A stretch of DNA of 64,000 nt, taken from an uncultured Caryophanales bacterium (GTDB lineage Bacteria > Bacillota_I > Bacilli_A > RFN20 > CAG-449). The position numbers and the translations under genes were made by a program. The notes beneath the pieces were generated by a model that was not told the origin of the DNA, made no database searches, and was given only the letters and a program-made list of their open reading frames with translations. Of the stretch, positions 8,813 to 20,071 are shown in pieces; positions within the stretch are counted from its first letter, which is position 1; each line of letters starts with the position of its first letter. Location: positions 23,858 to 87,857 of the forward strand of contig CAMCEE010000005.1 in NCBI GenBank assembly GCA_945873815.1, given 5' to 3'.

Positions 8813-9365
8813 CGAAGAAACAGAAGAAGAAAAACTTTCAAAGAAGGAAAAGAAAGGGCTCGACAAAGCAAATGAGAAGATTGCTTTATTAGAAGAAGAA
8901 GTCAAAACATGGAAGAATAAATATTATGAAGTTTATGCAGATATGGATAATCTTCGTAAGAAGATGAGTAAAGATCAAGAAATGATGTATAAATATAGAG
9001 GTCAAGGCTTCTTAGAATCCTTAATTCCAATATTTGATAACTTCTATAATTGTTTCAAATTTAAACCAGAAGATCCTATGCTAAAAGCATATTGTCAAGG
9101 ATTCGAAATGATTTACAATCAAATGGTTAACGCTATTGAAAGTGAAGGCGTTAAGGAATTTCTTCCTGAGATAGGAAGCAAATTTGATTCTTCATCTATG
9201 CATGCTGTTGACGTAGTTGAAGGAGAAGAAGATGACGTTGTTACTAACGTTGTTACAAAAGGCTATTTCTTAAAGGATAGACTTGTAAGAGCAGCAGGGG
9301 TTGTTGTTTCTAAGAAAGCAAAACCTCAAGAAGATGGTCAAGAAGATCCATCTAAAGCAAATTAA
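8790..9365 (+). CDS. grpE: Nucleotide exchange factor GrpE
   Basis: GrpE releases ADP from DnaK. The 191-residue product has a charged N-terminal coiled coil and the conserved core YADMDNLRKKMSKDQE, GFLESLIPIFDNFYNCF and FDSSSMHAVDVVEGEEDDVV near its C-terminal beta wing. I take the ATG at 8790 (MTKEEQINEE), preceded by purine-rich AGGAAAGGAAGAGG; an in-frame ATG at 8751 lies deeper within hrcA. The 23-base overlap with hrcA suggests translational coupling. Confidence 0.94.
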   Translation: MTKEEQINEETEEEKLSKKEKKGLDKANEKIALLEEEVKTWKNKYYEVYADMDNLRKKMSKDQEMMYKYRGQGFLESLIPIFDNFYNCFKFKPEDPMLKAYCQGFEMIYNQMVNAIESEGVKEFLPEIGSKFDSSSMHAVDVVEGEEDDVVTNVVTKGYFLKDRLVRAAGVVVSKKAKPQEDGQEDPSKAN

Positions 9366-9370
9366 TTTGA

Positions 9371-11233
<1,863 letters not shown>

Positions 11234-11244
11234 TAGAATAAACT

Positions 11245-11269
11245 TATGGTGGGCTTATAGCCCACCATA
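11245..11269 (+). other. Perfect intergenic hairpin between dnaK and dnaJ
   Basis: A 10-bp perfect stem TATGGTGGGC / GCCCACCATA with a 5-base loop lies 12 bases after dnaK. No T run follows, so it is probably an mRNA-stabilising or partial attenuation element that sets the DnaK to DnaJ ratio rather than a full terminator. Confidence 0.6.
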
Positions 11270-11295
11270 TTGTCGTATATTAAGGAGGATGTAAT

Positions 11296-12453
11296 ATGGC
11301 ATCTAAAAGAGATTATTACGAAACTTTGGAATTAACAAAAGGTGCTAGTGCAGATCAAATTAAAGCCAATTATCGTAAACTTGCTAAAAAATATCACCCA
11401 GATTTAAATAAGGAGCCTGGTGCAGAAGAAAAATTCAAAGAAGTGCAAGAAGCTTATGATGTTCTTTCTGATGACCAAAAAAGAGCTGCTTATGATCAAT
11501 ATGGGTTTGCTGCTTTTGATCAAAATGGAAATCAACAAGGTGCTGGTGGTTTTGGTGGCTTTGGTGGATTCAATGGTTCATTCCAAGACGTTGATTTAGG
11601 CGATATATTTAGTTCTTTCTTTGGTGGAGGAACTTCTAGAAGAAGACAATCAAATGGTCCTCAAAGAGGTAATGATCGTCTACTTAATGTTAAAATCAAT
11701 TTCATGGATGCGATTAAAGGTAAAAAAATTGAACTTAATGTAACTATGGATGAAACATGTACTTCTTGTAATGGTTCTGGTGCAAAATCTCCAAATGATA
11801 TTAAAACATGTAGTCAATGTCATGGTACAGGATATCAAACAAAGAGAATGCAATCAATTTTTGGAATGATTCAAGAAACTCAAACTACTTGTACAGCATG
11901 TGGTGGTAATGGTAAAACTATTACGAATCGTTGCCCAAACTGTGCTGGTAAAGGTTTTATTAGAACTAAGAAAACTGTTGATGTCAATATACCAGCTGGT
12001 ATTAATAATGGTCAACAAATTAGAGTTGCTGGTAAGGGTGAAAGAGGTATAAATGGAGGACCAAATGGCGATCTTTATATCGAAGTAGTTGTCGAAAAAG
12101 ATAAACTCTTTAGAAGAGAAGGAAACGATATTCATATCGATATTGACATGAATATGGTTGATGCAGCCTTAGGATGTATCATTGATGTTCCTACTGTATA
12201 TGGTTCGGTCGAAATGAAGATACCAGAAGGTAGTCAAAATGGACAAATTTTGAAGCTAAAAGGTAAGGGCGTAAAGGACATTAGAAATCCGCAATTGTTT
12301 GGTGATCAATACGTTCATATAACTGTTTCTACACCGACAAAAATGACACAAGAACAAAGAGATCTTTTACAAAAATTTCAAGCAATTGAAGAAGAAAAAA
12401 AAGGAAAAAATGAGTCATTTTTCGATAAATTAAAGAAAAAAATGAAAAAATAA
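11296..12453 (+). CDS. dnaJ: Chaperone protein DnaJ (Hsp40)
   Basis: DnaJ delivers substrates to DnaK and stimulates its ATPase. The 385-residue protein has a J domain at residues 5-70 with the HPD tripeptide (KYHPDLN), a Gly/Phe-rich stretch at about 79-115, four CxxCxGxG zinc motifs (CTSCNGSG, CSQCHGTG, CTACGGNG, CPNCAGKG) at about 153-220, and the C-terminal substrate domains. It is a complete type I DnaJ. The ribosome site AAGGAGG precedes the ATG, and a strong terminator follows. Confidence 0.97.
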   Translation: MASKRDYYETLELTKGASADQIKANYRKLAKKYHPDLNKEPGAEEKFKEVQEAYDVLSDDQKRAAYDQYGFAAFDQNGNQQGAGGFGGFGGFNGSFQDVDLGDIFSSFFGGGTSRRRQSNGPQRGNDRLLNVKINFMDAIKGKKIELNVTMDETCTSCNGSGAKSPNDIKTCSQCHGTGYQTKRMQSIFGMIQETQTTCTACGGNGKTITNRCPNCAGKGFIRTKKTVDVNIPAGINNGQQIRVAGKGERGINGGPNGDLYIEVVVEKDKLFRREGNDIHIDIDMNMVDAALGCIIDVPTVYGSVEMKIPEGSQNGQILKLKGKGVKDIRNPQLFGDQYVHITVSTPTKMTQEQRDLLQKFQAIEEEKKGKNESFFDKLKKKMKK

Positions 12454-12461
12454 TTTCGATG

Positions 12462-12491
12462 AATCCACGTTGCTTTTCGTGGATTTTTTTT
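12462..12491 (+). terminator. Terminator of the hrcA-dnaJ operon
   Basis: An 8-bp perfect stem AATCCACG / CGTGGATT with a short loop runs into a T tract nine bases after the dnaJ stop. Confidence 0.92.
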
Positions 12492-12623
12492 ATACAAAAA
12501 TTATTGTATAAACGCCTAAAAATTGGGGGAAAAAATTACAATTTCACAAATGATGTTTAAAATATTCATTTATTTACAAAATATTCCTATCAATGTAGTT
12601 GATTTCCATTTGCTTTTTTTGTG

Positions 12624-12652
12624 TTGGAAATCTATACAATATATTGTATAAT
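12624..12652 (+). promoter_or_regulatory. Promoter of the 34 kb surface/AAA operon
   Basis: TTGGAA at 12624-12629, a 17-base spacer and a perfect TATAAT at 12647-12652 lie 45 bases before the first gene. The next eleven genes have spacings under 60 bases and no convincing internal terminator, so this may drive all of them. The sequence from 12492 to 12623 is AT-rich with no gene. Confidence 0.65.
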
Positions 12653-12696
12653 TGTGATATAGATATATTCAGAAATCTTTATAGGGGTATAAGATT

Positions 12697-15600
12697 ATGT
12701 TAAAACATGAAAAAATAATTAGAAGAATGTCATTAAAAGACAAAATAACTTTTTTGTTTAGTAGTTTGAAATTTAGAAATTCAGAATTAGAAGATTTTGA
12801 ATTTCCACTTTTTAATATTTCAGATGAAGTTTCTTTTGTTAATAAGGACCAAACAAAACTTGTTTTATCAAATAAAGCAATTGCAAGTACATGGAATAAA
12901 AATACATTTAACGATGTTTATATGCAAGTTTCGAAAAATTTACTTACAAATGGAATTCTTCAAATTTTCAGTATTGATGGTAATGTTCAAAATAATAATA
13001 TTTCTGAAGACTTTTTCTTGAACTTACAACTTCAAAAAGAAGGAATTAAAGTATTAAGAAAAAATAAAAGTTTAACTTGTTTATCCCTTATCGATTACAA
13101 ACCTGACTTAAATAAAGATTTCGAAACATCATCTTCTATTTTTGAATCAATATTTAAATCTACTGGAGTAGATGCTGTTCTAGTTTCAACAGTTGATGAT
13201 TATAAAGATGTCAAAAACAAAGTGAATTTTGATGGATATTTTTTCGGTTATACTAATTCAATTAAAGAAGCAATTAAATTTTTAAATGCTGGTAGTGTTG
13301 TTACTTTTATTGATGATATCGACGAAGAAGATCTTCAAAGAGAAATCGTTCAAGCGATGAATGAGTATGCATATAGTTCAAAAGGCTTAAAGGATGAAAT
13401 GATTACTAAGGAAACCTTCAAGATGAGAATTGATGAAGGAGAGATCACTTCGATTGATATTATTGATAAAGCATGTAATCAACTTATTGAATTGTTCGTT
13501 GAATTATCAAGAAGAAATGGTGATGATTGCATCAATAATAACGTTAGCAGTTTTACATCATTCAACAAACATGTTGCACTTGAAGATTGTGCAGAACAAT
13601 CAGTCATTCTTCTTAAAAATGATGAATCTATTCTTCCTTTAAAACATAAAACTAGAGTTGCGATTCTAGGTGATGCAATCAATCAAAACTATAGTACCTT
13701 TGCAAAAGAGAAGAATCCTCTTGATTATATTAAAAAATGCGAAGAATTAGTTTCTATTGGTTACGCCCAAGGATATATGCTTAACCATCCTACTGATGCT
13801 ATTTTAGTTAATGATGCATATAATTTAGCAATTTCTGCAGATGTATCAATCGTTTATCTTTCAATTGATAAAAATGGACGTGTACCTGCAAATCAATTAA
13901 CTTTACTTAACACTTTGAAGAAAAATGGAATTAAAATTATCGGTGTATTAAATAATCCAGAAACTAAAGATTTCAGTTACGTAGATTATTGCGATGCAGC
14001 TATTTTCTCATATTATGAACGTAATTCAAATGCAAAAGCGGTTCTTGATGTAATCATTGGAGAAATTAATCCTTCTGGTAAATTAGTTGAAACCGTATTA
14101 GTTGGTGAAAAACCTAATGATGGAGAGATTGTACCTCTTTATTCTCGTAACCTAGAATACAAATTTCCATTTGGCTATGGCTTAAGTTATACATCTTTTG
14201 AATATTCTAATCTTGAAGTTGATGAAAAAGGTGTTAGGTTTACTGTAATGAATATTGGTAATAGCGCAGGATATACAACTCCTCAATTATATATTCAATG
14301 CAAGGATTCTAAACATGCGTTAAGAAATAAACTTTTAAGAGGCTTTGATAAGGTTTATTTAAGAAAAGGTGAAGCAACAAAAGTTTTCATTCCATTTACT
14401 GAAAATACTTTCAGATATTATAATGCTGAAAAGAAATTATATGGAGTAGAAAAAGGGGAATATCATATTTCTATTGGTGAATCCTATGCAGATACTAAAT
14501 TAGAAAAGAACATTTTCTTAGAGGATTATCTATATGGCGATGAAACTTATAGAAGTATTAGAGATGTTAATTTTAACAATGTTGATAATCAATATGAAGA
14601 ATTTATGGAAATTAATGATGGAAGTGAAATCGTTATTAAAGATAAATTTTCTAAGAAAACTAGACTCGCAATTACTGGTGCAGTAGCAGCATTATTTGTT
14701 CTATGTGATGTTTTTGTACTTGTAAGTTATTGGATTTCCTTTGGATTAAAACTTGATGCTTTTTCTAGTGTGATGCTCGTTCTTATCCTTTTAATTCTTT
14801 TACTTGCAACTGTTTTTGTTGTATATTTCGTTAAGCAAAAAGAAGTCATTGTCAATGATGATGTGAATGGTACTCTTACAGAAATTGTGGAAGAAGTTAA
14901 TGAGTTCTATACCGAAACTAAAGAGGTATATGCAACTTATGTTCCTCCAGTTGAAGAAGAGGAAATTGTTAAAGAAATTTCTGAAAATCCAGAATATGAA
15001 GAAACAGTCGAACAAGAAACAAAAGAAGAAATCGAAAGAAAGTATGTTGCAAATTACGAATCGAAAGATACTTCTATTACATTTAATGATTATAATTCAA
15101 TTGAGGAATTATGTTCTCAATTTATGACATATACTCGATCAAAGGGTGTTGCAATTGAAATCGAATCTGCAAGAAGATTATGGAGTGCTGTTCTATCTTC
15201 AAAACTTGTATTTTTATCTTCTAACGACAATGAATTATTAAACGTCGTTATTCAATGTTTGATTGAATATTTAGGCTCAAATACATTCATTCAAGAAGCA
15301 TCGAATAGATGGAAGAAAACTAAAGATACTTTATGGAAGAAAACTAGAGTTGAATTCTTACCAACTAATTTTGCTAATTCATTAAATAATGCATGTAATT
15401 CGAAGGAATGTTTGAATATTGTTCCTTTAGTTAATGTTAGAATTGAGAATTTATTCTATTATTTTAACGATTTTATTGAAAATGCAAATAATCCATTATC
15501 AGAGATTAAGATTGAATTGAATGAGAATGAGACGATTATTCTTCCTAAAAATATCTGTTATATCTTAGTTCCTGCAGATCCTAGTTTCTATGATAATTTA

Positions 15601-16506
15601 CCATATTATATCTCCAATATTTCATTTGAAGTTAATTTGATTCTTGAAAAGATTGAACCAGAAGAAGCAATGGATATTAAACATATTTCATATAAGAATT
15701 TACTTGAGATTATTTCAAGTGGAAAAGAAAAATTCTTTATGAGTGAAAGCAAATGGAAAAATTTCGATGAATTCGAAGATGCAGTTTCAAAAACCGATAA
15801 TTTCGTTATTGGCAATAAAGCGACATTACAAATCGAAAGCTTCGTTTCTTGTTATTTAGAATGTGGTGGAGATGTCAATGACATTAATGATGTTATCTTT
15901 GTCACAAAGATTATTCCAATGATGAAATCTACTTCATTATATAAGAATGAAACAGGAGAAAAAGATCTTGTATCATTAATTCAAAATGTCTTTGAAAACG
16001 ATGATATGACTTCAAGTATTAAAGCATGTAAGAGAATTGAGATGGTTACTCCTTTTGAGGTACCAGATGAAAGCGACGAAAGCGAAGAAAACTATGAAGA
16101 AGCTAAAGAAGCACCAATTGATTTAGTAATTTCAAATGATGATAAATTATCCATTGAAATAAGTAATGTAATTGATGATGGTACGAATGTAGAAAATAAA
16201 GAAACAACAGAAGACGTTGAAGTTATTGAAAATTCGATTATAGAAAATAAAGAGGAAGAAAAGATTTCTGAATTAGAAGAAATTAGTGAAGATACTCCAA
16301 AAGAAGAACCTGAATCTAATCAAGAAAAACCAAAAACAAAAACGAAAAAAGAACCAAAGAAAACAACACGTAAATCAAAAAAGGATGTAGATACAAAAGA
16401 TGATGATAAAAAAGTAGTTGAAGAAGCTAAGTTAGAAGAAGCATCAAATATAGATAATTCTTCTATTATCGAAAAGAAAACTACAAATGAGGAGGGTGAT
16501 GCATAA
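12697..16506 (+). CDS. Membrane protein with inactive GH3-like and AAA-like modules
   Basis: A 1269-residue protein of unfamiliar architecture. Residues 1-620 resemble a family 3 glycoside hydrolase: the GH3 C-domain hallmark ALEDCAEQSVILLKND near 294, FPFGYGLSYTSFEY near 489, and an FN3-like domain to about 620. The N-terminal barrel region is short, and the nucleophile motif (SDW in active enzymes) reads FFGYTN near 180, so catalysis is doubtful. Two membrane helices follow at about 656-682 and 689-714. Basic residues flank both outer ends and there is no signal peptide, so both large parts should be cytoplasmic. Residues 798-1117 align with the AAA modules of the two ATPases downstream, but Walker A is replaced by LSSNDNELLN. 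A tail of acidic and Lys-rich repeats ends the protein. Role unknown; perhaps a scaffold or regulator of the ATPases. Confidence 0.75.
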   Translation: MLKHEKIIRRMSLKDKITFLFSSLKFRNSELEDFEFPLFNISDEVSFVNKDQTKLVLSNKAIASTWNKNTFNDVYMQVSKNLLTNGILQIFSIDGNVQNNNISEDFFLNLQLQKEGIKVLRKNKSLTCLSLIDYKPDLNKDFETSSSIFESIFKSTGVDAVLVSTVDDYKDVKNKVNFDGYFFGYTNSIKEAIKFLNAGSVVTFIDDIDEEDLQREIVQAMNEYAYSSKGLKDEMITKETFKMRIDEGEITSIDIIDKACNQLIELFVELSRRNGDDCINNNVSSFTSFNKHVALEDCAEQSVILLKNDESILPLKHKTRVAILGDAINQNYSTFAKEKNPLDYIKKCEELVSIGYAQGYMLNHPTDAILVNDAYNLAISADVSIVYLSIDKNGRVPANQLTLLNTLKKNGIKIIGVLNNPETKDFSYVDYCDAAIFSYYERNSNAKAVLDVIIGEINPSGKLVETVLVGEKPNDGEIVPLYSRNLEYKFPFGYGLSYTSFEYSNLEVDEKGVRFTVMNIGNSAGYTTPQLYIQCKDSKHALRNKLLRGFDKVYLRKGEATKVFIPFTENTFRYYNAEKKLYGVEKGEYHISIGESYADTKLEKNIFLEDYLYGDETYRSIRDVNFNNVDNQYEEFMEINDGSEIVIKDKFSKKTRLAITGAVAALFVLCDVFVLVSYWISFGLKLDAFSSVMLVLILLILLLATVFVVYFVKQKEVIVNDDVNGTLTEIVEEVNEFYTETKEVYATYVPPVEEEEIVKEISENPEYEETVEQETKEEIERKYVANYESKDTSITFNDYNSIEELCSQFMTYTRSKGVAIEIESARRLWSAVLSSKLVFLSSNDNELLNVVIQCLIEYLGSNTFIQEASNRWKKTKDTLWKKTRVEFLPTNFANSLNNACNSKECLNIVPLVNVRIENLFYYFNDFIENANNPLSEIKIELNENETIILPKNICYILVPADPSFYDNLPYYISNISFEVNLILEKIEPEEAMDIKHISYKNLLEIISSGKEKFFMSESKWKNFDEFEDAVSKTDNFVIGNKATLQIESFVSCYLECGGDVNDINDVIFVTKIIPMMKSTSLYKNETGEKDLVSLIQNVFENDDMTSSIKACKRIEMVTPFEVPDESDESEENYEEAKEAPIDLVISNDDKLSIEISNVIDDGTNVENKETTEDVEVIENSIIENKEEEKISELEEISEDTPKEEPESNQEKPKTKTKKEPKKTTRKSKKDVDTKDDDKKVVEEAKLEEASNIDNSSIIEKKTTNEEGDA

Positions 16507-17993
16507 TGATTAATGCTTTAGAAGCATCTTCTCCAATTGAAAGAGTATTTGAAAACATTTGGGATACATTATCTAGTAGAACAGCAATCATATTTTATGT
16601 TGTTATTATCGCAATATGTGTTATTATCCTTATCTTTCAAATATTAAAGGGTGAGCAAAAAAGAGAAGAAATCCTTACGTATAGAGATAAGAATTTAAAG
16701 GATATTGAAAAAGAAAATTTTGCTGAAGGATTTGCAAAAAAAGAAATGAATGATAATCCTTTTGGAACATCGAATAGTTCAATTGCTTCGACAATTATTT
16801 CTAGCGATTCATCGATAAGTATTAATAAAGCCTCATCAAGAGGAGATTTAGGATCAACTCATTCTAGTGATAGTGATGGAAATGAAGATGATATCATCAA
16901 TAGTGAAGATGGCTCATCTAGATTCTATATGTTATCTCAAATCGATCAAAAAATGGAATTTAAAACTCCTGTTAAATATGATAAATCGATGAATTTAAAA
17001 GAGATTTGCGATGATTTTAGAAACTTCGCTTGCAATAGATTGAAACTCTATTACGATATTGAAGATATTAGAAGATTCATCGGTGGATTATCCGTTACAA
17101 AACTTATCATCCTTCAAGGTATGTCAGGTACTGGTAAAACTTCCTTAGCTTATGCTTTTGGTGAATATCTAGATAATAAAACAACCGTTATCCCTATTCA
17201 ACCGATGTGGAAAGAAAGAACGGATTTAATTGGGTATTATAATGAATTCACAAAGAAGTTCAATGAGACGACCTTATTATATAAGATGTATGAAGCTAAT
17301 TATAATGATGATATTTATATTACCGTATTAGATGAAATGAATATCGCAAGAGTTGAATACTATTTTGCAGAATTCCTATCACTTTTGGAATTACCAAATC
17401 CAGATGGAAGAAACCTCGATGTAGTTGCAGATAAATGGAGCAATGATCCTAAGTTACTACGAGAAGGAAAATTGAGATTGCCGATCAATATGTGGTTTAT
17501 TGGAACTGCGAATAACGATGACTCTACATTTGCAATTTCCGATAAGGTATACGATAGAGCAATGGTATTAAATCTTGATAAGAAGGCAGTACCATTTGAA
17601 GCACCTTATGTAGAATCAAAGAGGATTTCATCAAGTTACTTATATCAATTGATGAATGATGCACAAAAGGAATATTCAATATCTGATCGTAATTTAAGAA
17701 GAATTAGGGAATTAGATAAATTCATGATCGAGAAATTCCATTTAACATTTGGTAACCGTATTATGAAACAAATTAGAGTATACGTTCCAGTGTTAGTCGC
17801 ATGTGGAGGAACGGAATTAGAGGCAATCGATGATATACTTGCAAGAAAAGTATTTAGGAAATTGGAATCTAAGAATCCAGTATATGTAAAACAAATGGCA
17901 GAATCTGTATGTTCGTATCTAGATGAATTATTTGGAACAGATAAATTGCCATTATGTAAAGAAGTTATTAGGCTTATCGAACAAAATGTTTAA
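16506..17993 (+). CDS. Membrane-anchored McrB-type AAA+ ATPase, copy 1
   Basis: The 495-residue protein starts with one membrane helix (about residues 26-47), then a Ser/Asp-rich linker, then an AAA+ module of the McrB/dynein-related (AAA_5) type. Motifs are Walker A GMSGTGKTS near residue 205, the PMWKERTDLIGYYNE element, Walker B VLDEMNIARVEYYFAEFL near 275, and sensor 1 FIGTANNDDSTF near 331. All catalytic motifs are intact. From residue 126 to the end it is identical in protein sequence to the second ATPase of the operon. Start and upstream stop overlap by one base. McrB-type ATPases usually remodel DNA or protein partners; the membrane anchor and lack of a nuclease gene argue for a non-restriction role. 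Confidence 0.85.
   Translation: MINALEASSPIERVFENIWDTLSSRTAIIFYVVIIAICVIILIFQILKGEQKREEILTYRDKNLKDIEKENFAEGFAKKEMNDNPFGTSNSSIASTIISSDSSISINKASSRGDLGSTHSSDSDGNEDDIINSEDGSSRFYMLSQIDQKMEFKTPVKYDKSMNLKEICDDFRNFACNRLKLYYDIEDIRRFIGGLSVTKLIILQGMSGTGKTSLAYAFGEYLDNKTTVIPIQPMWKERTDLIGYYNEFTKKFNETTLLYKMYEANYNDDIYITVLDEMNIARVEYYFAEFLSLLELPNPDGRNLDVVADKWSNDPKLLREGKLRLPINMWFIGTANNDDSTFAISDKVYDRAMVLNLDKKAVPFEAPYVESKRISSSYLYQLMNDAQKEYSISDRNLRRIRELDKFMIEKFHLTFGNRIMKQIRVYVPVLVACGGTELEAIDDILARKVFRKLESKNPVYVKQMAESVCSYLDELFGTDKLPLCKEVIRLIEQNV
16881..17993 (+). repeat. Direct repeat, copy A (AAA module)
   Basis: This 1113-bp segment matches 20519-21631 without gaps at an offset of 3638. I count seven mismatches, at 16886, 16932, 17966, 17970, 17972, 17990 and in the stop codon at 17993, all silent. 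The inner 16933-17965 is identical. Flanking sequence is unrelated. Confidence 0.95.
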
Positions 17994-18012
17994 TTAAAGA
18001 AAAGGAAAGACA

Positions 18013-20052
18013 ATGAACAAGATTGACGTTTACTACCGCGCGTTTAAATCATATCGTAAAGAAACTAAGGAGCGTAAAGACTGCCTTACTGATTTAAGTT
18101 TGATTAAAGAAGCGCAAGCTAAAAATGATATTCTTGAAGCAACGAAGTATTTATGCATTGTTGATGAAGAGTGGGTCCAACGTATTGAGGTTGGTCTTAC
18201 TTTTGTCGAGAAAGCTTTAGCTGAAGAACGTCAATTTATTCGTTCTGATGGAGAGATTGTTCCTATTGAGAAAGTAAAGAAGATTTCTCGTTCATCTGTT
18301 GAGCATCTTGCTCGTCATAGCAATATGATTACTCATGTTCCTGAAGAAGGTAATGATTTAGTTCCTGATAAGATCTATATGGTTGAGAAATTGTCAGATT
18401 ATGCAGTATATGAAAATAGATTTTTATATATGTTATTATCGTATTTACATGAATTTATCATGTATCGCTTAGAAAAAATCGAAAAAATATCTGCAACGTA
18501 TGATAGTATATTGGAACTCAATAAGGATGTAACATTTAACAATCAAAAAATCAAATATGAAGTAAAAATAACAGATCATCGAGAGAATAATCCATATTCG
18601 ATTAAAGATGAAAAATCAGCTTTGATCATTCAAAGAATAAGAGATTGTGATCAAATAATTAACTCGATGCTAAATACTGATTTAATGATTCAAGTTTCGA
18701 AATCTCCAATGATTAAACCACCAATAACAAAAACTAATGTTTTAAAAATGAACAATAATTTTAAAAATGCACTTGCCTTATATGATTATATTGCAGGTTA
18801 TAGTGGTTTAGGATTTGAAACGGAAGAGGTAAAACGTGAATTCCATCCATTTAATGATTTTAATGCAAGTGAGATTGCTGAAGCTTTGAATTTAACATCT
18901 TTTATTTCCTATAAGATTGGTAACGAAATTGAGGATGTACTAAATACTGCTTATGAGGAAGAAGAGGAAAGAAGACGACAACAAGAAGCACAAAAGATGG
19001 TTGATCGTATTAATAGAATTAAAAAGAAAGCACGTGAAAATGGGCAAACTTTAGAAGAATATATGCTTCTTCTTGAAGATCGTAATAAAATGCTTGAAAA
19101 AGATAGTCAAGAATTAATTCTTGCAAGAAATAAAGTGTTTGAATTGAATAAAATTATTGATGATTTGAATCAAGAAAAAATTGAATTAAATCATCAAATA
19201 GCTGATTTAAATTTAGAAATTGCAGAAAAAGTAAAAGAGATTGATCGTCTTAATCAAAAATATATCGATGATATGAAGGCTATTAAACTTCAACACGAAG
19301 AGGATATTAAAAATCTTAATAAAGAGCATGCGGATAAGATTGCAGAAATTCATAATTCGTATATAGAAAGAATTGATGAAATTAATGAAAATCATCAAAT
19401 TGAAATCGATGAATTAAATTATAAGCATCAAGAAGAAGTCGATGCACTTAATGATTCACATTATCGTGAACTAAATGATATGCGTGAAGAATATGAGAAT
19501 GAGCGTTCACAATTGATTACTAATTACAGTTCTAGAATCGATCAATTAAATGATGATTTGCAAAAGAATATTCAAGAGCATAACGAAATGAAAACTTCAT
19601 TAGAAAATAAGATTGATGATTTGAATTCAGCCTTGAAAGATACAATTGATGAAAGAAAAGCTATCGTAAAAGAATATGAACAAAAACTCGTTGATTTTGA
19701 AAATAGCAGCAATGAGATTATAGAAGGAGAGAAACGTCGTAATCGTATCTTACAAAGAGAAAAAGAGATGATGCGAGGCGAAATGAATGCGATGAGACTT
19801 CAAAATGGTAAAATTGAAGTTGGAAGTGAGTTCGCAACGCGTGAACGTTTCATGGAATTAGAAGAAGAGTTTGTCGCATTCAATGCTTTCTTTAAAGAAC
19901 AATGGAAATATACTAAAAAAGAAATTAGAAAGATGATTCTTTGGGAAAGAAAGGAAAAGAAAAAGAAAATTAATAGTCCAATAGAAGAGATTATTCCTTC
20001 TACATCTAATGGAACTGAAGAGAATAATTCCGAATCTAATAGCGTTAATTAA
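18013..20052 (+). CDS. DUF2357-like protein with long coiled coil
   Basis: The 679-residue protein has no membrane helix or signal. Its N-terminal third resembles the DUF2357 proteins found beside McrB-type ATPases: SRSSVEHLARHSNMI, then a region ending YAVYENRFLYMLLSYLHEF near residues 134-148. In known DUF2357 proteins a PD-(D/E)XK nuclease region follows; I see none. From about residue 312 to 605 it is a continuous coiled coil with heptad-like E/I/L/N repeats, then a conserved-looking patch FATRERFMELEEEFVAF and a basic, then Ser/Asn-rich tail. It lies between the two identical ATPases, so it is likely their direct partner. It may link the membrane complex to a cytoplasmic or cytoskeletal target. 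Confidence 0.6.
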   Translation: MNKIDVYYRAFKSYRKETKERKDCLTDLSLIKEAQAKNDILEATKYLCIVDEEWVQRIEVGLTFVEKALAEERQFIRSDGEIVPIEKVKKISRSSVEHLARHSNMITHVPEEGNDLVPDKIYMVEKLSDYAVYENRFLYMLLSYLHEFIMYRLEKIEKISATYDSILELNKDVTFNNQKIKYEVKITDHRENNPYSIKDEKSALIIQRIRDCDQIINSMLNTDLMIQVSKSPMIKPPITKTNVLKMNNNFKNALALYDYIAGYSGLGFETEEVKREFHPFNDFNASEIAEALNLTSFISYKIGNEIEDVLNTAYEEEEERRRQQEAQKMVDRINRIKKKARENGQTLEEYMLLLEDRNKMLEKDSQELILARNKVFELNKIIDDLNQEKIELNHQIADLNLEIAEKVKEIDRLNQKYIDDMKAIKLQHEEDIKNLNKEHADKIAEIHNSYIERIDEINENHQIEIDELNYKHQEEVDALNDSHYRELNDMREEYENERSQLITNYSSRIDQLNDDLQKNIQEHNEMKTSLENKIDDLNSALKDTIDERKAIVKEYEQKLVDFENSSNEIIEGEKRRNRILQREKEMMRGEMNAMRLQNGKIEVGSEFATRERFMELEEEFVAFNAFFKEQWKYTKKEIRKMILWERKEKKKKINSPIEEIIPSTSNGTEENNSESNSVN

Positions 20053-20071
20053 TGATTAGGGGGTGGAGATT

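Noticed and set aside
12697..16506. A working beta-glucosidase
   Set aside because: The GH3 C-domain is clear, but the nucleophile motif is missing, the barrel is short and the module appears cytoplasmic and membrane-tethered.
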